Positions 1 to 5,014 of a stretch of 5,014 bases of DNA are shown here, piece by piece. The DNA comes from Desulfovibrio sp. (GTDB lineage Bacteria; Desulfobacterota; Desulfovibrionia; Desulfovibrionales; Desulfovibrionaceae), in contig JAISXC010000082.1 of NCBI GenBank assembly GCA_031270875.1, forward strand, positions 1-5,014, in the 5' to 3' direction. Every line of letters starts with the position of its first letter. The first letter of the stretch is position 1. The notes under the pieces are model-generated. The model did not search any database. It was not told the origin of the DNA and saw only the letters and a program-made list of their open reading frames with translations. The position numbers and the translations under genes are program-made.

Positions 1-1
1 C

Positions 2-1216
2 ACGCGGCTGGCTTTCTTCATGCGTCTTGTTCTGCCGGCGCAGATATTTTTTCTTTCCGGAGCCTGTTTCACGGCCCTGTTATACTTGAGGCGGCAGTTC
101 AGCGTGCCCGCTCTGGCGCCCCTTGTCTACAACGGCTGCATCATCGCGGCGGGTCTGCTGCTGCCGGCGGCCGCCGAGACGGCCGGCATTTCCGTGCGGG
201 GCATGACGGGCTATTGCGTCGGCGTGACCATCGGCGCGGCGCTGGGCGCTTTTTTTCTTCCCTGGCGCATAGCGGCGCGGGAGGGGCTGCGTCTTCAGAT
301 CGTCTGGCGGCACAGGCTCATGGGCCGTTTTCTGCTCACGGCCCTGCCGCTCATGCTGGGACAGACCATCGTCATGCTGGACGAGCAGTTCCTGCGCGTG
401 TTCGGCAGCCTTGCAGGAGAGGGCGCGGTAAGCCTGCTCAACTACGCGCGCCGCATTGCCCAGGTGCCGGTGGGGTTTGTCGGCCAGGCGGCGGCGGCGG
501 CCTCGTATCCTTTTCTGGTACATCTGCTCGCCGAAGGGGATGAAGCCCGTTTCAACGGGACCCTGCGCTCGGCCCTGCAGACGGGGCTGGGGCTGATCAT
601 CCCCTGCGCCCTCTGGATGGCGGCCTGCGCCCGGCCTCTGCTCGGCGCGATATTCCAGAGCGGGCGTTTCGGCGCGGCGGAAACGCTGGCCACGGTTCCG
701 CTGACTCAGATCATGCTGGCCGCCGCGCCCTTCTGGCTTGTATACATGGTGCTGGTTCGCGGATATTACGCACGGGGGGATACGCTCACGCCCGCCGCCA
801 TAGGTACGGCGATGACCCTGCTGTGCCTGCCCGTCTACCATTTTTGGGCTGCGCCCGCGGGCGCAACTGGCATTGCCGCGCTTTCCGGCCTGAGCGTGAG
901 CCTGTATGCGGTCTGGCTTGCGGGAATATGGCTGCGCCGCCACGGGCGCGGCGCGGTTGAGGGCCTTTGCCGGTCCGGCCTGCGCGCCCTTGCCTGCTCA
1001 TCGCCGGGCGCGGTTCTGGCTTGGTATGTTTGCCGGCTCTGCATGGAAAAGATCTCTCTGCACCCCGTAATGACCTCCTGTCTGGCCCTGGCGGCCGGAA
1101 CCGTTTCTTTCGCCCTGGTTTTTGTGCCGCTCTCCCGCTTTTTTGCCCCGGCGATACTGGATCCCGTTTTTCGTCGTCTGCGCGCGAAATCCGGGAAAAG
1201 TGAGCAGATGCTCTGA
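2..1216 (+). CDS. murJ: Lipid II flippase MurJ (MviN), 5' end outside the window
   Basis: MurJ is an inner-membrane protein of the MOP superfamily that flips lipid-linked peptidoglycan precursor (lipid II) to the periplasmic face. The frame is already open at base 2: the residues TRLAFF before the first ATG (base 20) continue naturally into the family sequence, so that ATG is internal. About 404 residues are visible, against a usual length near 510-520, so roughly 110 N-terminal residues are missing. The protein is a chain of hydrophobic helices. Family-like segments are the stretch around NYARRIAQVPVGF (visible residues 147-159), the IFQSGRF loop, and RGYYARGDTLTP (253-264). After the last helix comes a short basic tail ending at TGA 1214-1216. 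The reading frame shows no damage. Remains of a transposase begin immediately after or across the stop, so the last few residues may not be ancestral. Identification rests on motif and topology recognition. Confidence 0.93.
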   Translation, partial: TRLAFFMRLVLPAQIFFLSGACFTALLYLRRQFSVPALAPLVYNGCIIAAGLLLPAAAETAGISVRGMTGYCVGVTIGAALGAFFLPWRIAAREGLRLQIVWRHRLMGRFLLTALPLMLGQTIVMLDEQFLRVFGSLAGEGAVSLLNYARRIAQVPVGFVGQAAAAASYPFLVHLLAEGDEARFNGTLRSALQTGLGLIIPCALWMAACARPLLGAIFQSGRFGAAETLATVPLTQIMLAAAPFWLVYMVLVRGYYARGDTLTPAAIGTAMTLLCLPVYHFWAAPAGATGIAALSGLSVSLYAVWLAGIWLRRHGRGAVEGLCRSGLRALACSSPGAVLAWYVCRLCMEKISLHPVMTSCLALAAGTVSFALVFVPLSRFFAPAILDPVFRRLRAKSGKSEQML

Positions 1217-1314
1217 ATATAGATGGCGTATCTACTGAAAATACTCGCTATTTCATCACCTCTCTGCCTGCGGATGAGTATCTCTTCGCCAAGGCAGTGC
1301 GCAGCCATTGGGGA
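1216..1314 (+). pseudogene. ISAs1-family transposase remnant (C-terminal fragment)
   Basis: Reading codons from base 1216 (one frame different from murJ) gives NIDGVSTENT, then RYFITSLPAD and AVRSHWG. This is the region of ISAs1-family (H-repeat-associated) DDE transposases that normally reads roughly ...RYYISSL...VRSHWGIENSLHWVLD. The match stops right after SHWG: the expected IEN/LHW block, which carries the catalytic Glu, is absent, and the frame reaches TGA at 1339-1341. Only about 33 codons survive and there is no start, so this is a dead fragment. No terminal inverted repeat could be recognised. The 5' boundary is uncertain: the match could begin at about 1204-1219, touching the murJ stop. 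The assignment comes from motif memory, not from a search. Confidence 0.72.
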
Positions 1315-1627
1315 TTGCGCCCAGGCTTGCAAGCTTGTTGAAGGAATAGAGGCGGGCAATCTGATGGCGGGCAGGGACTATGATAGTGACGCAATCGTTG
1401 AATCGGCGGTGAATGCGAACATGGAGGTTGTGCTCCCTCCCAAAAAGAGCCGGAAAGGGCAGCGCAAGTACGACAAGTACCCCTATCGCCTCCCTCACCC
1501 GGTTGAAAATGCTTTTCCGCACTTGAAACAATGGCGTGGCATTGCCACCCGGTACGTTAAGAATACGTCTTCATTCCTGGCAGCCGTGCATGTCAGATGT
1601 ATTGCCCTTTGGGGCAAAATCTATTGA
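1311..1627 (+). pseudogene. IS5-family transposase remnant (C-terminal fragment)
   Basis: From about base 1311, in the murJ frame, the translation reads GDCAQACKLVEGIEAGNLMA, then AGRDYDSD, a VLPPKKSRK stretch, then HPVENAFPHLKQWRGIATRY and a hydrophobic C-terminus ending at TGA 1625-1627. This is the second half of an IS5-family DDE transposase: the ...ADxGYD... block, the basic PP(K/R) linker, and the Y-(2)-R-(3)-E-(6)-K signature. The N-terminal half with the first catalytic Asp is missing. Two key positions are also changed: the expected catalytic Asp of ADRGYD is Gly here (AGRDYD), and the signature Arg is Pro (YRLPHPVEN), although the Glu and Lys remain. The open frame extends back to an ATG at 1223, but 1223-1310 is ISAs1-derived DNA read in the wrong frame, so that ATG is not a real start. 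The gene is inactive. Confidence 0.85.
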
Positions 1628-1640
1628 CGGCAGAATCTAG

Positions 1641-1655
1641 ATTTTTTCTAAAAAT
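1641..1655. repeat. Small AT-only inverted repeat in the intergenic region
   Basis: ATTTTT (1641-1646) and AAAAAT (1650-1655) are perfect reverse complements around a 3-base loop, just downstream of the transposase remnant. The stem contains only A-T pairs, so it is too weak to be a convincing terminator. It may be a leftover of the IS right end, but no matching left end is present. Confidence 0.25.
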
Positions 1656-1690
1656 TCATTCGATTGCCCTACGCCAACGAGACTGAACGC

Positions 1691-1719
1691 TGGACTTTTT
1701 CCCGAAAAATGCATACTAT
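1691..1719 (+). promoter_or_regulatory. Candidate sigma-70-type promoter upstream of the small basic gene
   Basis: TGGACT (1691-1696) and TACTAT (1714-1719) are separated by exactly 17 bases, and each matches four of six consensus positions (TTGACA, TATAAT). Transcription would start near 1726, leaving a leader of about 58 bases before the ATG at 1784. A perfect TTGACA also occurs at 1738-1743, but nothing resembling a -10 box lies 16-18 bases beyond it. The 1628-1783 interval is clearly more AT-rich than its neighbours and is the natural place for a promoter serving the genes to its right. The specific boxes are only a weak prediction. Confidence 0.3.
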
Positions 1720-1770
1720 CCCCTCAATGCGCGTATCTTGACAGTACATATTTCAATTCCCCTGTTTTTT

Positions 1771-1775
1771 GGAGG
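1771..1775 (+). promoter_or_regulatory. Ribosome binding site that selects the start of the small basic gene
   Basis: GGAGG lies 8 bases before the ATG at 1784 but only 2 bases before an in-frame ATG at 1778. Spacing therefore favours 1784, which gives a protein starting MAHKK rather than MIMAHKK. Confidence 0.7.
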
Positions 1776-1783
1776 ACATGATT

Positions 1784-1891
1784 ATGGCCCATAAAAAAAT
1801 TGAGCGCAAAAAAGAACTTGACCGCCGCCGCCACCGCCGTCTGGAGCGCCTGAAGCAGCGCGTGCGGGAAGCAAAGACCGGCAAGGCATAG
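1784..1891 (+). CDS. Small, highly basic conserved-type protein of 35 residues, function unknown
   Basis: This short gene encodes 35 residues beginning MAHKKIERKKELDRRR, with a second half rich in Arg, Lys, Leu and Glu, ending at TAG 1889-1891. About half of all residues are Lys or Arg. There is no Cys, no hydrophobic segment and no signal peptide; the alternating charged pattern would suit a single amphipathic, nucleic-acid-facing helix. A strong GGAGG 8 bases upstream supports translation. It ends 31 bases before the FmdB-type gene, and I recall similar tiny basic proteins beside fmdB in Desulfovibrio genomes, though this could not be checked. An association with RNA or the ribosome would be a guess from charge alone. 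No function is assigned. That it is a real gene is supported by the ribosome binding site, the sensible composition and its position in a same-strand run. Confidence 0.75.
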   Translation: MAHKKIERKKELDRRRHRRLERLKQRVREAKTGKA

Positions 1892-1908
1892 GCCTGCGGG
1901 ACGCTATT

Positions 1909-1921
1909 CCGGAGTTTCCGG
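1909..1921 (+). promoter_or_regulatory. Hairpin enclosing the Shine-Dalgarno of the FmdB-type gene
   Basis: CCGGA (1909-1913) and TCCGG (1917-1921) form a perfect 5-bp stem with a 3-base loop, ending one base before the ATG at 1923. The only good Shine-Dalgarno, GGAG at 1911-1914, lies mostly in the left arm, so it would be masked when the hairpin forms. Ribosomes finishing the upstream small gene (stop at 1891) would come close to the hairpin and could help open it. The regulatory role is inference; the inverted repeat and its position are directly visible. Confidence 0.45.
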
Positions 1922-1922
1922 T

Positions 1923-2315
1923 ATGCCCATTTATGAGTATCTTTGTCCCAAGTGCCGCAAAATTTTTGAGGAATGGACAACATCCGCCAACGATGACACG
2001 GTGGAGCCCTGCCCGCACTGCGCCACGCCGGCGCCGAGAGTCATGTCGCAGACATCCTTTGTGCTCAAGGGCGACGGCTGGTATGTAAGCGACTACGGAT
2101 ACCGCAAGGGCGTAAAGGAAGACGGCAAGGAGACTCAAAACGCCTCCGGCAAGGACACCGCCCCGGAGACCGCCCAAGCCGTCGGCGAAAAGATTTCTGA
2201 TGACAAGGCGCCCAAACCTCCCGACGCGGCCCCCGGCAAAGCCAAGGAGGCCGGAAGTCCCGAAGCCGCTTCAAAATCCGCCGCTTCTGCCCGACAGGAC
2301 AGCGCCGCCTTGTAG
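1923..2315 (+). CDS. FmdB-family putative regulatory zinc-ribbon protein
   Basis: The 130-residue protein opens with MPIYEYLCPKC, the hallmark of the FmdB/CxxC-CxxC-SSSS family. Cys8-x2-Cys11 and Cys30-x2-Cys33 form the expected zinc ribbon (residues 1-45), followed by the family-like aromatic stretch FVLKGDGWYVSDYGYRKG (47-64). FmdB was named for a proposed role in regulating formamidase-type operons; for most members, including this one, the function is unproven. Residues 65-130 are a low-complexity, probably disordered tail rich in Ala, Lys, Asp, Glu, Pro and Ser, a feature seen in many Desulfovibrio-like members. The start is fixed by GGAG 8 bases upstream, inside a small hairpin, and by the canonical N-terminus. 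It follows the small basic gene by 31 bases and precedes the purB start by 86 bases. Confidence 0.9.
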   Translation: MPIYEYLCPKCRKIFEEWTTSANDDTVEPCPHCATPAPRVMSQTSFVLKGDGWYVSDYGYRKGVKEDGKETQNASGKDTAPETAQAVGEKISDDKAPKPPDAAPGKAKEAGSPEAASKSAASARQDSAAL

Positions 2316-2391
2316 GTTGTGCCGGCAATGTGGAAGGCCATGAAAACAGACCACGCCCGTATGATTGTCATTATGTTGTTGCGGATACGGC

Positions 2392-2395
2392 AAGG
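2392..2395 (+). promoter_or_regulatory. Ribosome binding site that decides the purB start
   Basis: AAGG at 2392-2395 lies 6 bases before the ATG at 2402. The frame is open back to another ATG at 2330, but the encoded 24 extra residues do not resemble a PurB N-terminus. Confidence 0.5.
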
Positions 2396-2401
2396 CTGAA
2401 G

Positions 2402-3727
2402 ATGATCGAACGTTACACGCGGGCTGAAATGGGCCGCATATGGACCCCGGAGAATCGCTACCGCGCCTGGCTGTCCGTGGAACTCGCCGTTTGCGAAGCA
2501 TGGCGGGAAATGGGGCGCATCTCCGGGGAGGCGATGGATGTCATACGCAGTCGCGCCGACATTGACGCCGCACGCATTCAGGAAATTGAGGAGAGCACCC
2601 GGCACGATGTCATAGCCTTTCTTGCCTCGCTGGAAGAAAAAGTAGGGCCTGAGGCCCGTTATATCCATCTGGGCTGCACTTCCTCGGACATTGTGGATAC
2701 GGCCAACGCCCTGCTGCTGCGGCAGGCCGGAGAACTGATCCTGAAAGACATCCGCGCCCTGCTGGGGGAACTGGAAACACTGTCCCGCCGCTACAAGGGC
2801 GTTCTCTGTATGGGTCGCACCCACGGCGTGCACGCCGAGCCCACAAGCTTTGGCCTGAAAATTGCCGGATTTTACGCGGAATTCGCCCGCCATCTCGCCC
2901 GTATTGACGATGCGGCGGAAAACATGCGCGTGGGCAAAATTTCCGGCGCCGTGGGGACCTATGCCTTTCTTTCGCCGGAACTTGAAGCAAAGGCGCTTGC
3001 GCGCCTGAATCTCAAAGCGGACGAGCATTCCACCCAGATTATCCAGCGTGACCGCCATGCGCAGTTCTTTTCGGCGCTGGCCATCATGGCGGGTGGTATT
3101 GAGCGTCTGTGCGTTGAGCTGCGCCATCTGCAGCGCACGGAAGTGCTGGAGGCCGAAGAAGGATTTTCCAAAGGGCAAAAGGGCTCTTCCGCCATGCCGC
3201 ACAAGAAGAATCCCGTCTCCGCCGAAAACATCTGCGGGATTTCCCGCCTCATACGTTCCAGCGCATTGGCCGCCATGGAAAACCAGGCTCTCTGGCATGA
3301 ACGGGACATCAGCCACTCCTCGGTGGAACGGGTCATCATGCCGGACTCCACCATTCTCGCCGACTACGCGCTCACGCGCCTTGCGGGACTGTTGCGCGGC
3401 CTTGTGGTCAACGAGGATCGCATGCGTGAAAATATGGAAAAATCCTTCGGCCTCTGCTTCTCCCAGCGCCTGCTCACAGCCCTTGTGGAGACGGGCCTGC
3501 CCCGCCAAAAAGCCTATGAAACAATACAGCGGCTTGCCATGCGAAGCTGGGAGGAGCGCCGATCCTTCCCGGAACTGGCCAGGGCGGACGCCGGAATTCG
3601 AGCCAGCCTCACCGATGTGGAACTTGAGGATTTGTTTGACATGACCTATTATCTGCGTCATGAAAACGTCGTTTACGCCCGCCTGTTCGGGCCACCCCAG
3701 CAGCCGCGGGAACAAAAGAGCACCTAG
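2402..3727 (+). CDS. purB: Adenylosuccinate lyase
   Basis: PurB catalyses two fumarate-releasing eliminations in cytosolic purine synthesis: SAICAR to AICAR, and adenylosuccinate to AMP. From ATG 2402 the protein is 441 residues and starts MIERYTRAEMGRIW, the usual PurB opening; Bacillus subtilis PurB is about 430. This start puts the active-site histidines at H68 (in STRHDVIAF), H89 (in YIHLGCTSSD) and H141 (in GRTHGVHAEP), the numbers known for the B. subtilis enzyme, which argues strongly against the upstream in-frame ATG at 2330. The fumarase/aspartase-superfamily signature GSSAMPHKKNP lies at 261-271 and carries the catalytic-loop serine. The remaining sequence is the helical core and C-terminal domain, ending in a short divergent tail. 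The enzyme is expected to be a homotetramer with shared active sites. The gene is intact, and pyrE follows after 3 bases, so the two are co-transcribed and probably translationally coupled. Confidence 0.97.
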   Translation: MIERYTRAEMGRIWTPENRYRAWLSVELAVCEAWREMGRISGEAMDVIRSRADIDAARIQEIEESTRHDVIAFLASLEEKVGPEARYIHLGCTSSDIVDTANALLLRQAGELILKDIRALLGELETLSRRYKGVLCMGRTHGVHAEPTSFGLKIAGFYAEFARHLARIDDAAENMRVGKISGAVGTYAFLSPELEAKALARLNLKADEHSTQIIQRDRHAQFFSALAIMAGGIERLCVELRHLQRTEVLEAEEGFSKGQKGSSAMPHKKNPVSAENICGISRLIRSSALAAMENQALWHERDISHSSVERVIMPDSTILADYALTRLAGLLRGLVVNEDRMRENMEKSFGLCFSQRLLTALVETGLPRQKAYETIQRLAMRSWEERRSFPELARADAGIRASLTDVELEDLFDMTYYLRHENVVYARLFGPPQQPREQKST

Positions 3728-3730
3728 CGC

Positions 3731-4288
3731 ATGATTGGCAAAAAATGCCGTCTGGCAAGGCTTCTGTTGGAAAAATCCTACCGCGGGGGGCACTTTGTTT
3801 TGACCTCCGGCCGCGCAAGTGACTATTATTTTGACTGCCGTGTCACGGCACTGCACGCGGAAGGTTCACGACTCATCGGCCTGCTGTTTAACGACATGCT
3901 CAACAGTTTCGACATCAAAGGCGTGGGCGGCATGACCATGGGCGCCGATCCGCTGGTTTCCGCGGTCACTGTGACTTCCATTGATCTCGGCCGCCCTCTC
4001 CACGGGCTTCTGGTACGCAAAGAGGCCAAAGGGCATGGGACAGGGCAGTTTGTCGAAGGGCTGGGCAATTTCAACGGGGGCGACTCCGTGGCCATGCTGG
4101 AAGATGTCGTCACCACCGGAAAATCTCTGCTTACGGCCTGTGAGAGGATACGCTCCACTGGCCTCAGAATTGCCGCCGTTTGCGCCATACTGGACAGGGA
4201 GGAAGGAGGACGTGAAACGCTTGAAGCGGCCGGCTATGATCTGCTCGCGCTTTTCACGCGCCGGGAGTTGCTTGAGCTGGCGCGCTGA
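3731..4288 (+). CDS. pyrE: Orotate phosphoribosyltransferase
   Basis: PyrE joins orotate to PRPP to form orotidine 5'-monophosphate in cytosolic pyrimidine synthesis; the active site is shared across a dimer. The 185-residue protein has the orotate-side N-terminal segment LTSGRASDYYFD (about 24-35). It also has the flexible catalytic loop RKEAKGHG (96-103), whose R96, K97, K100 and H102 correspond to the loop residues of the Salmonella enzyme, and the type I PRPP-binding motif VAMLEDVVTTGKS (120-132) with the acidic pair E124-D125. Length fits the short form of the family. The start ATG 3731 lies 3 bases after the purB stop; its own ribosome binding site is weak (AAAAGAG at about 3713-3719), consistent with coupling to purB. 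The 3' end overlaps the presumed start of the next gene. No defects are seen. Confidence 0.96.
   Translation: MIGKKCRLARLLLEKSYRGGHFVLTSGRASDYYFDCRVTALHAEGSRLIGLLFNDMLNSFDIKGVGGMTMGADPLVSAVTVTSIDLGRPLHGLLVRKEAKGHGTGQFVEGLGNFNGGDSVAMLEDVVTTGKSLLTACERIRSTGLRIAAVCAILDREEGGRETLEAAGYDLLALFTRRELLELAR
4263..4267 (+). promoter_or_regulatory. Possible ribosome binding site for a TTG start of the transpeptidase gene
   Basis: GGGAG at 4263-4267, inside the end of pyrE, lies 4 bases before an in-frame TTG at 4272. The spacing is slightly short. It is the best Shine-Dalgarno-like site associated with any in-frame start candidate of the downstream gene. Confidence 0.35.
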
Positions 4289-5014
4289 AACGGATACCCC
4301 GCGGAAAACCAGATTCCGGGCTGTCCGACCGCCTTCTTCTTTCACGCCCTTTTTGCAGGGACTGAAAAATCAGCCTTTCGACCAGGGCGAATCCAGCGAA
4401 AACGCGCTTTCCTTTCGCCGCCCCGCGCGACAAAGACATAAATATTTTTTGCTCCCGGTCTTGCTCTGCCTCTTTTTCCTGGCAACGCCCCATTGCGCTC
4501 TGGCCGACAACTGGCTGGCATCCGTGCGCGACGCGGCTCTGCCCTCCCATTTCGTGGCCGTGGACAAGGCCCGCCAGTCATTCCTTTTCTTTGAGAAAAA
4601 AAGCCCCCTCAAGCTCAAGTATGCTTATCCCTGCACAACAGGCCAACAGGCAGGCGACAAGCAGAAGCTCAATGACCTGCGCACGCCGGAGGGCATCTAT
4701 TTTGTGGAATACAAGATTGCCTCTGGTCTGGATTTCAAGGAATACGGCGGCATTGCCTATACGCTGAATTATCCCAACCCCGTTGACCGCCTGCGCGGCA
4801 AAACCGGCCACGGAATATGGATTCACAGCAAGGGTCTCGGCATTGTGCCGCGCGACACGCGCGGCTGCGTCGCCATCGGGCTTGAGGCTATCAACGAAGT
4901 AGGGCCCAGCCTGACGCCGGGCACGGCGGTGATTCTGGCGGAGCAAGTGGACGAAAAACACATCCTTGACCAGAACGAAGGTTCAGCGCGGCAGTTGCGC
5001 CGGCTCATGGCGCA
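4272..5014 (+). CDS. Secreted L,D-transpeptidase (YkuD/ErfK family), 3' end outside the window, start uncertain
   Basis: YkuD-domain enzymes use a catalytic Cys to form or trim 3-3 links and protein attachments on peptidoglycan in the periplasm. Numbering from TTG 4272, a basic cluster (FRRPARQRHK, 48-57) precedes a hydrophobic segment (58-73) and an ALA site (76-78), so the mature protein probably begins at D79. The domain follows, from FVAVDKARQSFLFF onward, with HGIWIHSKG (180-188) and RDTRGCVAI (195-203), giving H185 and C199 as likely catalytic residues. The final motif lacks the Arg of the common SxGCxR form and uses Thr before RGC, as in the ErfK/Csd6-like branch. About 247 residues are visible, with no stop before the window ends. 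No ATG lies between the pyrE stop and the mature region. TTG 4272 (overlapping pyrE by 17 bases), ATG 4236 and TTG 4353 are the in-frame alternatives. An L,D-carboxypeptidase activity is also possible. Confidence 0.85.
   Translation, partial: MSWRAETDTPRKTRFRAVRPPSSFTPFLQGLKNQPFDQGESSENALSFRRPARQRHKYFLLPVLLCLFFLATPHCALADNWLASVRDAALPSHFVAVDKARQSFLFFEKKSPLKLKYAYPCTTGQQAGDKQKLNDLRTPEGIYFVEYKIASGLDFKEYGGIAYTLNYPNPVDRLRGKTGHGIWIHSKGLGIVPRDTRGCVAIGLEAINEVGPSLTPGTAVILAEQVDEKHILDQNEGSARQLRRLMA

Noticed and set aside
80..943. 287-codon open frame on the minus strand opposite murJ
   Set aside because: Its composition (Arg/Gln/Gly/His-rich) is typical of a GC-rich antisense shadow, and the murJ frame on the other strand is clear.
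1536..1548. Perfect palindrome GTGGCA-T-TGCCAC as an operator
   Set aside because: It encodes part of the conserved WRGIATR stretch of the IS5-family transposase, so coding constraint explains it.
1602..1617. Stem TTGCCC/GGGCAA with TTTG loop, as a terminator
   Set aside because: It lies inside transposase remnant coding sequence and no T-run follows on either strand.
1223..1627. Open frame of 134 codons starting with ATG, as a possible new gene
   Set aside because: Its first ~30 codons are ISAs1-derived DNA read in the wrong frame and the rest is a truncated IS5-family transposase with altered catalytic residues.
1738..1766. Perfect TTGACA as the -35 box of the small-gene promoter
   Set aside because: Nothing like a -10 box lies 16-18 bases downstream (CCTGTT at the expected place).
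2360..2370. TATGAT and TTGTCA as promoter elements in front of purB
   Set aside because: Neither has a partner box at the right distance; TATGAT has no -35-like sequence 17 bases upstream.
2330..2401. Longer purB start at ATG 2330, adding 24 residues
   Set aside because: The extra residues do not resemble PurB, and starting at 2402 gives the canonical N-terminus and the known active-site His numbering (68, 89, 141).
2135..3856. 573-codon open frame on the minus strand opposite purB
   Set aside because: It is antisense to purB and its neighbours, with no recognisable domain; it is a shadow caused by high GC and codon bias.

Overview
The window looks like ordinary chromosomal DNA of a GC-rich Gram-negative bacterium, most likely a Desulfovibrio-type sulfate reducer (Desulfobacterota). 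That assignment is inferred from the gene set and order (murJ, small basic protein, FmdB-type zinc ribbon, purB, pyrE, L,D-transpeptidase) and from the protein sequences; no database search was possible. All recognisable genes lie on the + strand.

Layout. Bases 2-1216 hold the 3' part of a murJ/mviN lipid II flippase gene, with its start outside the window. Bases 1216-1627 are an insertion-sequence graveyard: a short C-terminal piece of an ISAs1-family transposase joins, in another frame, a C-terminal piece of an IS5-family transposase. The 134-codon open frame at 1223-1627 is an artefact of that junction, not a gene. Bases 1628-1783 are a relatively AT-rich non-coding stretch with a weak candidate promoter. 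Then come a 35-residue, very basic protein (1784-1891), an FmdB-family zinc-ribbon protein with a low-complexity tail (1923-2315), adenylosuccinate lyase purB (2402-3727), orotate phosphoribosyltransferase pyrE (3731-4288) and, overlapping the end of pyrE in another frame, a secreted YkuD-type L,D-transpeptidase that runs off the window (about 4272-5014).

How the genes work together. purB and pyrE are 3 bases apart and pyrE overlaps the next gene, so these three are almost certainly co-transcribed. They place one purine step, one pyrimidine step and a peptidoglycan-modifying enzyme in a single unit. The small basic protein and FmdB probably form the head of the same transcript or a short one of their own. 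murJ at the left edge and the transpeptidase at the right edge are both envelope genes.

I found no previously undescribed system. The points most worth a second look are the two-family IS scar directly after murJ, the conserved-looking 35-residue basic protein, the Shine-Dalgarno hairpin in front of fmdB, and the absence of any ATG near the expected start of the transpeptidase.
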